Part shown: positions 44,931 through 52,726 of the stretch, one piece after another | How positions within the stretch are numbered: the first letter of the stretch is position 1 | Layout: every line of letters starts with the position of its first letter | Source: an uncultured Dehalococcoidia bacterium | GTDB lineage: Bacteria; Chloroflexota; Dehalococcoidia; Lucifugimonadales; UBA3495 | Direction: 5' to 3' | NCBI GenBank assembly: GCA_951813535.1 | Contig: OX638345.1 | Location: forward strand, 3,092,608-3,156,607 | DNA length: 64,000 bases | Notes under the pieces: model-generated | What the model was told of the DNA's origin: nothing | The model's database searches: none | What the model saw: only the letters and a program-made list of their open reading frames with translations | Position numbers and translations under genes: made by a program

Positions 44931-46327
44931 CCTGGCCCCCGAAATATGACCCGGCCTACATTCCGAGCCGCGACGCCGAACATTGGGACGCCCGGTTGGA
45001 AACCATGGACCCGGCTGAGCGTGACGGGATCATCCTCGAGAAGCTGCGTGGGCAGGTCAGGTACGCCTGGGAGCGATCCGGATTCTACCGGGAGTTCTGG
45101 AAGGACGCTCCCGTGGATCCAGGACACATCCGCAGCCTTGATGAATTCGCCGAACTACCCATTCTCACCAAGGAAGAAGTCCGCGTGGAGCAGGAGGCGC
45201 ACCCGCCCTACGGCCGGTTCCTCTGCGTAGCGCCCGAACAGGTGTACCGCATCCACGGCACGTCGGGAACCACGGGCCGGCCAACGGTATTCGGCATCAG
45301 CCGCGGCGATTGGGAACGCATCGGGGAAGCCCACGCCCGCATCCTCTGGGCCGCCGGTGTGCGCCCGGCCGACACGGTGATGGTTTCAGCGGTGTTCAGC
45401 CTGTACGTCGGTAGCTGGGGTGCGCTGGTGGGCGCCGAGCGGCTGGGCGCCACCTGCTTCCCCTTCGGCGCGGGAGCGCCGGGCCAGACCGAGCGTGCGG
45501 TGGAATGGGCGCAGATGGTGCGGCCGGCCGCCTTGTACGCCACGCCGTCCTACGCCCTGTACCTCGCCGAGACGGCTCGCGAAATGGGCATCGACCCCCG
45601 TACGGGCTTTGGCTTTCGCCTGATGTTTTTCAGCGGAGAGCCCGGAGCCAGCGTGCCCGCCACCCGCCAGGCCATCGAGGATGCCTTCGGCTGCTACGTG
45701 GTCGACCAGGGCAGCATGGCGGAGATGACCCCCTGGATGACCAACGGGGGATGCCGCCACCTGGAGCGCGGCATGCACCTGTGGCAGGACATCGTGTACA
45801 CCCAACTCGTTCACCCCGAAACCCACGAACCCGTTGGCATGGGCGGCGAGGGAGTCCCGGTGTACACCCACCTCGAGCGCGAGTCCCAGCCCATGATCCG
45901 CTACTGGTCAGGCGACATCGCCCGGTGGGAGATGCTGGACTGTCCTTGCGGGAGAACTTATCCGACGCTGACCCAGGGCATCTACGGCCGCGCCGACGAC
46001 ATGCTGATCATCCGCGGCCAGAACGTTTTTCCCTCGCGCGTGGAAGACGTGCTCCGCAGTCTGGAAGAGTTCGGCGGCGAGTTCCGGCTGGTCGTGGAAC
46101 GGGAGCGCGGCTACCTCGACCGCCTGACGGTGCAGACTGAGGTGTCGGCCGGCATTTGGGCATCCGCAGCCGAGAGCGGACCGGACGGCCTTGAGGCGCT
46201 GCGCAGTCGCGTGAGTGACACGCTGCGCCGGGCCCTGGGCGTCGGCGTCTCCGTCGAGCTCAAGCCCGAGGGCGAGTTCGAGCGTACCCAGTTCAAGGCC
46301 CGGCGGGTGATCGATCTCCGGCAGTAG
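44927..46327 (+). CDS. Phenylacetate-CoA ligase-like AMP-forming enzyme
   Basis: A 466-residue adenylate-forming enzyme of the PaaK type, which activates an aryl acid with ATP and CoA. The N-terminal segment RYAWERSGFYREFW, the AMP-binding loop HGTSGTTGRPTVFGIS, YATPSYALYLAE, FFSGEPGAS, QGSMAEM and the hinge region YGRADDMLIIRGQNVFPSRVEDVL are all present. The C-terminal lid domain is complete (residues about 350-466). The 4-bp ATGA overlap with the B12-subunit gene shows co-translation, which suggests that the acid it activates enters the same mutase pathway; its true substrate is unknown. Confidence 0.93.
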   Translation: MTWPPKYDPAYIPSRDAEHWDARLETMDPAERDGIILEKLRGQVRYAWERSGFYREFWKDAPVDPGHIRSLDEFAELPILTKEEVRVEQEAHPPYGRFLCVAPEQVYRIHGTSGTTGRPTVFGISRGDWERIGEAHARILWAAGVRPADTVMVSAVFSLYVGSWGALVGAERLGATCFPFGAGAPGQTERAVEWAQMVRPAALYATPSYALYLAETAREMGIDPRTGFGFRLMFFSGEPGASVPATRQAIEDAFGCYVVDQGSMAEMTPWMTNGGCRHLERGMHLWQDIVYTQLVHPETHEPVGMGGEGVPVYTHLERESQPMIRYWSGDIARWEMLDCPCGRTYPTLTQGIYGRADDMLIIRGQNVFPSRVEDVLRSLEEFGGEFRLVVERERGYLDRLTVQTEVSAGIWASAAESGPDGLEALRSRVSDTLRRALGVGVSVELKPEGEFERTQFKARRVIDLRQ

Positions 46328-46409
46328 GTCGTCGCCCTGATCCCCAGCATCAGCCGGACGAATCGATCTCTGCCCGGACGCGGCATCAGGTTGATGGCCG
46401 TCCGTGAAT

Positions 46410-46418
46410 TGATAGACT
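46410..46418 (+). promoter_or_regulatory. Extended -10 promoter, predicted leaderless start
   Basis: TGATAGACT ends 6 bp before the ATG at 46425, the same distance as at the Nudix gene (9226-9234), so the transcript is predicted to begin at the start codon. No Shine-Dalgarno sequence is present. Confidence 0.5.
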
Positions 46419-46424
46419 GGACAC

Positions 46425-47207
46425 ATGGAGTGGCCCCTTCCCGACGCATCAATTTACCGGCCGCCCGGAATACCGGGCCCGCGGGCCCGCGTCGGCGAGA
46501 TCATGCCCGGACTGCATCAGCGTGGTTTGATCACCACCAGCGCCTTCCTGGTCATCACGGCCGACGCCGAAACCGGTGAGGACACGGTCACGATCATCGA
46601 CGCCGGCTGGCGGCTCTACCACCACCGCCGCATCATCGAATACCTGGGCCGTCTGGGATACGGTCCGGGATCGGTTCGCCAGCTCATCTCCTCCCACTAC
46701 CATCCGGACCACGTGGGCGGCATGGCCGGCCTGATTGAGGCAACCGGAGCGCCCCTGGCCGCGCACCGCACGGAAGCGCCCTACCTGGCTGGAGAGAACG
46801 GCCGTAAAGTGCCCAACCCGGTCAAGCCCCGGTGGCTCCGTCCATTCATGTGGCCGCTGTTGACCTGGATGAATCCCTCACGCGTGCCGGTGGCCAACCA
46901 CCTGAACGAAGGGGACGTCCTGCCGCTCCTGGGCGGCGCTACCGTGGTCCACACGCCGGGCCACACGCCGGGGAGCATCAGCCTGCACTTCCCCAATGAG
47001 GGCGTCCTGCTGGTGGCCGACGCGCTGCAGCGCTACCAGGGCCGTCTCACCCTGCCGTCCCGCTGGTTCTCCAGCGACATGGAGGCGGCGAAAGCATCGG
47101 TGCGCAAGCTGGCCGATCTGGATTTCGAGGTGCTCTGCTTCAGCCACTTCGAGCCCATGCGACAGGGCGCGCGAGCAGCGCTGCGGTCGCTGGCCGAGTA
47201 CGTATGA
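46425..47207 (+). CDS. Metallo-beta-lactamase-fold hydrolase
   Basis: A 260-residue MBL-fold protein with an intact HYHPDH metal motif (residues about 86-91 in SSHYHPDHVGG). Further ligands are in VVHTPGHTPGS, VVADAL-type LLVADALQR and the C-terminal CFSHFEPM. The loop PVKPRWLRPFMWPLL is long and hydrophobic, which may shape the substrate pocket. The overall pattern is like hydroxyacylglutathione hydrolase and related thioesterases or lactonases; substrate unknown. The ATG is favoured because it coincides with the predicted transcription start. Confidence 0.9.
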   Translation: MEWPLPDASIYRPPGIPGPRARVGEIMPGLHQRGLITTSAFLVITADAETGEDTVTIIDAGWRLYHHRRIIEYLGRLGYGPGSVRQLISSHYHPDHVGGMAGLIEATGAPLAAHRTEAPYLAGENGRKVPNPVKPRWLRPFMWPLLTWMNPSRVPVANHLNEGDVLPLLGGATVVHTPGHTPGSISLHFPNEGVLLVADALQRYQGRLTLPSRWFSSDMEAAKASVRKLADLDFEVLCFSHFEPMRQGARAALRSLAEYV

Positions 47208-47269
47208 TAGTTATCCTTCCCACGCGGTCCGCCCGCTCAAACCTTCGTCCCAGGTAGGAAACGTTGCTC

Positions 47270-48526
47270 ATGACTGATACCAACAGTTCTTCCATTCCCT
47301 CAAACGGTCTTCCGTTGCCCCTCGAGGGCATCCGCGTCCTCGCCGCCACGCACATCGTCGCCGGCCCCTTCTGTTCCCTGATCCTCGCCGATATGGGGGC
47401 CGAGGTGATAAAGATTGAGCGGCCGCGCACCGGTGACCTGGCGCGAGGCCGGGGCCCGTTCATCGGCGACGCCGAGTCGGGTCAGATCAGCAGCCGGTTC
47501 CTGGGGGTCAACCGCAACAAGAAGAGCGTGACCCTCGACCTGCGCAACGCGACCTGCAAGGCCGCCTTCGAGAGCCTGGTCGCCAACTCCGACGTGCTGC
47601 TGGACAACTGGGGACCCGGCGCTTTCCGCCGCCTGGGGCTGGGCTACGACCGGCTCCAGGAAATCAACGCCCGCCTGATCTATGCCGAGATCACCGGCTA
47701 TGGGGACGGCGAGGGCGCGCGGGGTCCGTTCTCCGACTGGCCGGCCAACAACCTTGCCATCCAGGCCATGTCCGGTTGGATGGACATCACCGGCGCGCCC
47801 GGTGGGACACCGCAGGCGGTGGGCGACAACATGGGCGATTCCGTCCCGGGCGTGTGGGCCGCCCTGGGCATCGTGCTCGCCTTGGAGACTCGCCGGCAAA
47901 CCGGCGTCGGCCAGCACGTGGACGTGGCAATGTACGAGTGCATGGCCTCCCACGTCATCAGCAACATGAATGCCTACCAGGCCACCGGAAACACCCCGGG
48001 ACGCACCCGGCAGGCCTCGCTGTCGCCGGGCCTCGCCCTGCGTGCGTCCGACGGGCACGTCGTCATGGCCGGCGTGCGCAGCCCGCAGCGGCTGGCCGGA
48101 CTGTGGGAATTGATCGGACGCACCGATCTGCCCGAGACTGACGAACGTTACCTCCAGCAGTTCCCGGATGCCGATTTCGTGTTCGACGAGATGATCCCGG
48201 CCATCGAGGAATGGTCCTCCCAGCGTCCCAAGTGGGAAGTCGCCGGCCGCCTCACCGAGCTGGGCTTTTCCATGGGCGTCGCCCAGAGCGTCGCCGACCT
48301 GGCCGATTGCCCACAGCTCGAAGCCCGGGGCATGTACGTCGAAACGGGCGACACGTTGGGCGGTACATTCCGGTCCCTGGCAACGCCCATACAGCTCACA
48401 TCGTGCCGCCAGTCGGACACCGGCACTCCGCCGAAGCTGGGCCAGCACAACGCCGAAATCCTCTGCACCCTGGGCGGACTCACCGCCGAGGAACTGGCGC
48501 AGTTGGAACGGGACGGAGCAGTATAA
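47270..48526 (+). CDS. CaiB/BaiF family CoA-transferase
   Basis: A 418-residue family III CoA-transferase, moving CoA between organic acids. It begins with LEGIRVLAATHIVAGPFCSLILADMGAEVIKIERP and contains NRNKKSVTLDLR, RRLGLGYDRLQEINARLIYAEITGYG, the QAMSGWMDITG segment and HVDVAMYECM, all family marks. The catalytic Asp expected at about residue 170-185 lies in VGDNMGDSVPGVWAALGI (Asp of the first VGD). Such enzymes are numerous in this group for carnitine, oxalate, succinate and aryl-acid pathways. It starts at the ATG at 47270; a TTG 6 bp earlier is possible. Confidence 0.94.
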   Translation: MTDTNSSSIPSNGLPLPLEGIRVLAATHIVAGPFCSLILADMGAEVIKIERPRTGDLARGRGPFIGDAESGQISSRFLGVNRNKKSVTLDLRNATCKAAFESLVANSDVLLDNWGPGAFRRLGLGYDRLQEINARLIYAEITGYGDGEGARGPFSDWPANNLAIQAMSGWMDITGAPGGTPQAVGDNMGDSVPGVWAALGIVLALETRRQTGVGQHVDVAMYECMASHVISNMNAYQATGNTPGRTRQASLSPGLALRASDGHVVMAGVRSPQRLAGLWELIGRTDLPETDERYLQQFPDADFVFDEMIPAIEEWSSQRPKWEVAGRLTELGFSMGVAQSVADLADCPQLEARGMYVETGDTLGGTFRSLATPIQLTSCRQSDTGTPPKLGQHNAEILCTLGGLTAEELAQLERDGAV

Positions 48527-48545
48527 TCCCATCGAGGTGAAAAGC

Positions 48546-48830
48546 ATGGGCGACAAAGAGCAACGCTATGAAGAAGTTAAAAGGCGGGCGCATGAAATCT
48601 ACGAAGCCAAAATACGACCTCGGCTGGCGCCCGGCGACGAAGACCGCTACGTAAAGATCGACGTGCTCAGCGGCGACTACGAAATCGGCGACAATTCGGC
48701 CACCACCGGGCGCAAACTTCGAGAGCGCCGGCCAGACGCGGTGATTCACACCATGCAACGTCACCGGAGCTATGTGGCTTACCTGCGTACTCCGGGGCGT
48801 CGCATTCGCGAAGAAAAGGCAAATCTTTAG
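48546..48830 (+). CDS. Small charged hypothetical protein, partner of the retropepsin-like protein
   Basis: A 94-residue soluble protein, rich in Arg, Glu and Asp. It opens with a helix (KEQRYEEVKRRAHEIYEAKIRPRL) and has KIDVLSGDYEIGDN followed by GRKLRERRPDAVIH and RSYVAYLR. GAGGTG sits 6 nt before the ATG at 48546, and a TATAAT at 48522-48527 may be its -10 box. It ends 1 bp before the aspartic-protease-like gene; the two resemble a toxin-antitoxin-sized pair, though I do not recognise the family of this first member. Confidence 0.65.
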   Translation: MGDKEQRYEEVKRRAHEIYEAKIRPRLAPGDEDRYVKIDVLSGDYEIGDNSATTGRKLRERRPDAVIHTMQRHRSYVAYLRTPGRRIREEKANL

Positions 48831-48831
48831 C

Positions 48832-49206
48832 ATGCAACATGGCATCGTAAACAACTATTTAGAGCCGATCGTTTCTCTAACTATTATCGGCAATAGCTCC
48901 CCGTCCGAAGCTATCGATTTCACAATCGACACCGGTTTTTCTGGCGAACTGACTTTGCCACAGGATTCCATCGATCGACTGAATCTGCTACGGGATGAAG
49001 AAGGCGTGCCGTATATCTTGGCTGACGGAACCCTGCGCGTCATGCCCAGGTACATCGGCCGGGCCCAGTGGCACGGGGAGATTAGGGAAGTGAATGTAAT
49101 CGACTCTGGATCAGAAGCATTGCTCGGCATGCAGTTGCTCGCCGGCAGCAACCTCAACGTCGAAGCTACTCCAGGCGGCGCGGTGATCGTCACCGAACTG
49201 GCGTGA
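48832..49206 (+). CDS. Clan AA retropepsin-like aspartic protease (DTGF type)
   Basis: A 124-residue small aspartic-protease-fold protein. The active-site loop is FTIDTGFSGELTLP, with Asp-Thr-Gly-Phe instead of the usual Asp-Thr/Ser-Gly-Ala; this DTGF form marks a known bacterial/archaeal family (AF_0612 type). Later GSEALLGMQLLAGSNLNV gives the conserved strand of the fold. A dimer would supply the second Asp. No protease activity has been shown for the family to my knowledge. The ATG at 48832 begins 1 bp after the stop of the partner, so they are co-translated. Confidence 0.85.
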   Translation: MQHGIVNNYLEPIVSLTIIGNSSPSEAIDFTIDTGFSGELTLPQDSIDRLNLLRDEEGVPYILADGTLRVMPRYIGRAQWHGEIREVNVIDSGSEALLGMQLLAGSNLNVEATPGGAVIVTELA

Positions 49207-49271
49207 GACGCTAACGGACTAAACCGACCCTCAGCCAGGAGAACTGTGGTAATCTTGCCACCGACGAAAAC

Positions 49272-49284
49272 GATAATCGTTATC
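49272..49284. promoter_or_regulatory. Palindrome resembling a Fur-family box
   Basis: GATAATCGTTATC, which is close to the 6-1-6 core of a Fur-type operator (GATAATnATTATC; one base differs). It lies directly before the AGGAGG ribosome site of the TPR gene, so protein bound here could block expression. No regulator has been tested. Confidence 0.4.
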
Positions 49285-49297
49285 AGGAGGACGAACG

Positions 49298-50737
49298 ATG
49301 TGTGCGACGTTGAAAAGTCGGAACGGGTTGACGGTCACGACCAACTCGCCAGCCGCGGCTGACCTCTACCAAGAAGGCCTCGACCTGGTCCTATCTCAGA
49401 ACTACGGCCCCGATGCCAAGCTCGAGGCGGCCCTGGAGGCAGACGAGGGGTTCGCCATGGCCCACGTCGTCCAAGCGTACGTTCTGCACCTGCAGACCAA
49501 TGTCCCGGCAGCTCGGGCCGCGGCGGAAAAGGCCATTGAACTGTCCGCCGGCTGCTCACGCGAAGAACAGCAAATCGCCCGGATCGTGCATAGCTTCACC
49601 CACGGCAAGGGCGCCGAGGCCATCGGGTTGGTCCACGAGCACCTGGACGAATTCCCCACCGACACGCTGGCCTTGCGCGTCGCGCAACGCCTGTACATGC
49701 TCGGCTGCTTCGGCGCCGGCGTTCCCGACTTCCCCAACCACCTGATGGCAATGATGCGCAAGGTGGCGCCAGCCAACGGCGACGACTGGGCCTTCCTGGG
49801 ACAATACGCCTTCGCCCACCACGAGACCAACCAGCCCGAAAAAGCCATGGACCTGGCCACCCGCTCCCTCGAGGGCAACCCGCAGAACGCGGTGGCCAGC
49901 CACTCGGTGACCCACTCCTACTTCGAGCAGGGCGACGCCGCCAACGGCGGCCGCTGGCTGGGCGACTGGCTGGACGGCTGGGACCGGCGTGCGTCGTACA
50001 ATACGCACCTGTCGTGGCACCTGGCCCTCTTCGAACTGGCCCAGGGCAAATACCGCCAGGCTCTTGACCTCTACGAAACCCACATCCGGCCCGGCGTGCA
50101 GGCACGCAACCTTGCCAACCTGCAGGACGCGGCCTCGTTGATGTGGCGCTTGCAGATCTATTCCGGCGCAGAGCCGGGCAAGCCCTGGGACGAAGTGCGG
50201 GAAATGGCTCTGCCAGCTGCCGAGACCCCGGGACCGGCTTTCCGCGACTGCCACGCCGCGCTGGCCTTTGCCGGCGCGGGGGACGCGGAGTCTACCCAAA
50301 AGTTCGTGGACCGCGTCAAGGCCCAGGGCGAGAAGGGCGACGATCTGTCCCGCGAGATGGTCTTGCCCATCGCGTTGGGCGCCGCCGCCTTCGCGGCCGG
50401 AGATTACGATGAAGCGGCCGACCTCATGGGTCCCACCTATCCCATGCTCGCCCGCATCGGCGGCAGCCACGCCCAGCGCGAGGTGTTCGAGGACACCCTC
50501 CTGGAGACCTACATTCGCGCCGGCCGCTACGACGAAGCCAAAGCCATGCTCGACGAACGCCTGTCCCGCCGCTCCTCGGTGCGCGACACCTACTGGATGG
50601 GCCGGTTGGAGGCCGAAGCAGTGCAGGGCAACCCCGACGCATCGCGCCAGTTGCTGGCCCAGGCCCGGGCGGCTTGGGCGGATACCGCCGACGAAGCCGC
50701 CGCTGAAATCCAGCGCTTGGCCATGGCAGCCGACTAG
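49298..50737 (+). CDS. Tetratricopeptide repeat protein, TTC38-like
   Basis: A 479-residue helical repeat protein resembling the TTC38 family. TPR-like pairs are visible from about residue 20 (ADLYQEGLDLVLSQNYGPDAKLEAALEADEGFAMAHVVQAYVLHL), and the family segment HHETNQPEKAMDLATRSLEGNPQNAVASHSVTHSYFEQGD and the SYNTHLSWHLALFELAQGKYRQALDLYE block are strong matches to it. No signal peptide or catalytic motif. Its role in bacteria is unknown. AGGAGG precedes the ATG by 8 nt; the palindrome at 49272 overlaps the leader. Confidence 0.85.
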   Translation: MCATLKSRNGLTVTTNSPAAADLYQEGLDLVLSQNYGPDAKLEAALEADEGFAMAHVVQAYVLHLQTNVPAARAAAEKAIELSAGCSREEQQIARIVHSFTHGKGAEAIGLVHEHLDEFPTDTLALRVAQRLYMLGCFGAGVPDFPNHLMAMMRKVAPANGDDWAFLGQYAFAHHETNQPEKAMDLATRSLEGNPQNAVASHSVTHSYFEQGDAANGGRWLGDWLDGWDRRASYNTHLSWHLALFELAQGKYRQALDLYETHIRPGVQARNLANLQDAASLMWRLQIYSGAEPGKPWDEVREMALPAAETPGPAFRDCHAALAFAGAGDAESTQKFVDRVKAQGEKGDDLSREMVLPIALGAAAFAAGDYDEAADLMGPTYPMLARIGGSHAQREVFEDTLLETYIRAGRYDEAKAMLDERLSRRSSVRDTYWMGRLEAEAVQGNPDASRQLLAQARAAWADTADEAAAEIQRLAMAAD

Positions 50738-50763
50738 GCTGCCACACACCGGCGAAAACGAAC

Positions 50764-50788
50764 GAGGGCGGGTTTGAAACCCGCCCTC
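50764..50788. terminator. Bidirectional terminator between the TPR and fmdB genes
   Basis: GAGGGCGGGTTT and AAACCCGCCCTC form a perfect 12-bp inverted repeat with a single central G. It lies between two convergent genes (stops at 50737 and 50811); AATTCTTT follows on the plus strand. Confidence 0.75.
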
Positions 50789-50810
50789 AATTCTTTGGCT
50801 GGCGTGTCGG

Positions 50811-51053
50811 TCAGTGGCCGCAGCCGCAGAAACCGCCGCATCCGCCGCCGCCCATCGGGGCCGGCATCGGCGAACCGCCCAGGTCGGCCATGTCGCCGGC
50901 GAAGCTGTCACCCTTGCTGACAGCGGCGAACACGGAGATGGCTCGCTTGGCGGGCTGCTCGCAGTGCGGGCAGTCAGCGCCCGTAGCAGACATCGGCTGC
51001 AATTTCTCGAACTTGTGGCCGCAGGTCGTACACCCGTACTCGTAGATAGGCAT
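50811..51053 (-). CDS. FmdB family zinc-ribbon protein
   Basis: An 80-residue protein starting MPIYEYGCTTCGHKFEKLQ, the diagnostic FmdB opening, with two CxxC pairs (CTTCG and CPHCE) that bind one zinc. The C-terminal part is Gly- and Cys-rich (GGGGCGGFCGCGH) with a final His, a common but unexplained feature. FmdB-type proteins are putative regulatory proteins of unknown target. GGGGGAG lies 7 nt before the ATG. Confidence 0.93.
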   Translation of the reverse strand: MPIYEYGCTTCGHKFEKLQPMSATGADCPHCEQPAKRAISVFAAVSKGDSFAGDMADLGGSPMPAPMGGGGCGGFCGCGH

Positions 51054-52035
51054 AAGAGACTCCCCCAGAGATGATGGCCAGAATATACGCCCGGCGGCCG
51101 CCGACCGTCAAGGCGCGACCCGCCCCGCCGCCTGCCTGCTCGCGCCCAAAATGTCATCGCAAGCTCTCTTTCCCTACTGATTGTTGCGCCCGCCTTCCTT
51201 TGTCATCGCGAGTGTCATCGCGAGCGAAGCGCGGCAATCTCGTCAACGGAGGATGCACCGTCCAGGCGAACCGACCACCAACCATGCTACCACCCGCATG
51301 CGTACCCGTTTTGCGGCACGGAAACGTCAGAATCAGGAATTTCAAGATTTAGGGATTACCAGGACTGCAACTGTTCCTTGTTCGAGATATGCCAATCCTG
51401 CCAAATCATAAAATCCCGTAAATCCGGCTTCTGACAATTTACGCATGCGGGCGCCCGTGAGGTCACCACTCTCTTGCCACAATACGAACGTATGCTCTAT
51501 AATGGCTGCACAGGCGATAAATCGGTTCCGTCGACCAGGTTCCGAGCGTTCACGGCCAGTCAGCACCAAGTCGCTGCCGGCTTTGGCGACTGTCTCTGAT
51601 CGCATTACTCAGGGTAGTCGCCCCGGCCACCGGGCCCGCCACAGCCCGCCATGCCGTGGGCATGGAAAATGAGAGCAAAAAACCCAGCGCACCACCTCCG
51701 GCCGTAGGGCTGACATCGCTCGGAACCTGGTCACCAACCGCAAATCCATCGCCTGTACACCCTGAACTCCAATGAGGAGGGCCATCACGGCATTGATCTG
51801 AACCCTGGCGCCAGCGGTAGCCATCGCCTGTCTGCTGCTTGCGCCACACGATTTCCGAAATCGAGCGCCTCTCCGCTGAGTCTTGGCATCGCGGGACTGA
51901 TATTCCCGGACTGATATTACGCGCGAAAGGTGGCAATCTCGCCAAAGCATGGGCCATTTCAAATGGCGACGAAATCGTCGGCGCCTTGTGGTCTCCGCTA
52001 TAACAAACTTGGCCCGCGCGACGGTCCGGTCGGAG
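51054..52035. other. About 1 kb without a recognisable gene, repeat-bearing
   Basis: Base composition and codon pattern here do not support a gene. The region holds the REP-like repeat at 51152-51245, a tandem duplication of GGACTGATATT near 51892-51919 and a weak partial copy of the REP-like sequence at 51921-51942. AT-rich stretches occur around 51340-51430. It may be a decayed segment or a repeat nursery. Confidence 0.5.
51152..51245 (+). repeat. REP-like repeats with core TGTCATCGCGAG
   Basis: Three copies of TGTCATCGC(A/G)AG, at about 51152, 51201 and 51213. The third is followed by CGAAGCGCGGCAATCT, which pairs with itself around GCGAAGCGC. This is the pattern of the repetitive extragenic elements that recur in many bacterial genomes. 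Copy number elsewhere in the genome is unknown. Confidence 0.65.
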
Positions 52036-52062
52036 TTGACATGCGACTGAGCCAGTGATAAT
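52036..52062 (+). promoter_or_regulatory. Promoter of the Fur-family regulator gene
   Basis: A -35 TTGACA (52036-52041) and a -10 GATAAT (52057-52062), 15 bp apart, upstream of the ATG at 52084. The spacing is short but both boxes match well. Confidence 0.5.
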
Positions 52063-52067
52063 CTCGC

Positions 52068-52080
52068 GATACGCCGTATC
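52068..52080. promoter_or_regulatory. Operator-like palindrome before the regulator gene
   Basis: GATACGCCGTATC, a perfect 6-1-6 palindrome located between the -10 box and the regulator ATG. Nearly the same sequence (GATACGCCGTATT) is one of the five boxes at 52581-52713, so the regulator probably controls itself and the next gene through the same sites. Confidence 0.6.
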
Positions 52081-52083
52081 ATT

Positions 52084-52551
52084 ATGGTAGCGCAGGCACA
52101 GCGACATTCCGGACACGAGCATCCGCGACCGCGTTCCGCAGCGGTGGTGGACGACATTGTGGGCCAGCTGAGCGACCGGGGATACCGGGACACCGAGCCA
52201 AGGCGGCTCGTGATCAGCGCCGTGGCCGCCCAGGGCCGGCCCTTCACGGCGGAAGAACTGTGCGCCTCTCTCCCCTGCGTGGGACGAGCCACGGTCTACC
52301 GCGGTCTGCGCCTCCTCGTGGAAACCGATCAGGTCTGCCGCGTGCTGCTGGAAGACCGCGAACTACGCTACCAGCTCAGCCACCAGGGACACCACCATCA
52401 CCTATTGTGCGCCGTCTGCGGAGCATCGGCGGACCTGGAAGGATGCGACGTCGAGGATATGCTCCGCGAGGCCGCCACAGCCGCGGGGTTCCGGATGAGC
52501 GGGCATTGGCTGGAAGTGTACGGCCGATGCGGTGAGTGCGCCGAGGGCTGA
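52084..52551 (+). CDS. Fur-family metal-responsive transcriptional regulator (probably Zur-like)
   Basis: A 155-residue Fur-superfamily repressor. The winged helix begins near residue 20 with LSDRGYRDTEPRRLVISAVAAQGRPFTAEEL and ends with the recognition helix region GRATVYRGLRLLVETDQV. The dimerisation domain has HQGHHHHLLCAVCG, with the regulatory-metal histidines and the first Cys pair, and a closing CGEC pair near residue 150 for a structural zinc. Its neighbour is a zinc-binding transport protein, so Zur is the best guess; Fur, Mur or PerR specificity cannot be read from sequence. The promoter has an embedded palindrome (52068-52080) that would allow autoregulation. Confidence 0.9.
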   Translation: MVAQAQRHSGHEHPRPRSAAVVDDIVGQLSDRGYRDTEPRRLVISAVAAQGRPFTAEELCASLPCVGRATVYRGLRLLVETDQVCRVLLEDRELRYQLSHQGHHHHLLCAVCGASADLEGCDVEDMLREAATAAGFRMSGHWLEVYGRCGECAEG

Positions 52552-52580
52552 GTTAGGGCCCGTCTTGTTTGGCGTCTTTA

Positions 52581-52713
52581 TTGATACCAACTATCTTTAG
52601 CATCGTATAATCGATACCAAATATCGTTAGCTCCACAGAATTGATACCAAATATCATATGTACATTTAATTGATACGCCGTATTGATTAGGTAGCCAATT
52701 GAAACCAACTACA
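52581..52713 (+). promoter_or_regulatory. Five operator-like boxes at 29-30 bp spacing
   Basis: Boxes start at 52581 (TTGATACCAACTATC), 52611 (TCGATACCAAATATC), 52641 (TTGATACCAAATATC), 52670 (TTGATACGCCGTATT) and 52699 (TTGAAACCAACTACA). Their spacing of 30, 30, 29 and 29 bp places them about three helical turns apart on the same face of DNA. Each is a GATA...TATC-type palindrome, weaker in the last. TTGATA of boxes 1 and 3 also serves as a plausible -35, with -10 boxes TATAAT at 52606 and TTTAAT at 52665. Likely binding sites of the Fur-family protein. Confidence 0.75.
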
Positions 52714-52726
52714 ACGGAGCAAACCG

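Noticed and set aside
51342-51605. An 87-codon minus-strand frame in the gene-free region
   Set aside because: No ribosome site and no recognised motif; lies in repeat-like sequence.
51550-52292. Minus-strand frames of about 190 and 225 codons upstream of the Fur-family gene
   Set aside because: They overlap the promoter and start of the regulator gene, lack family motifs, and their Arg/Gln-rich sequence is typical of non-coding repeat DNA.
52581-52713. The phased boxes as a CRISPR array or replication iterons
   Set aside because: Repeats are only 15 bp, spacers of about 15 bp are short, and there are no cas or rep genes nearby; the palindromic form and adjacent regulator favour operators.
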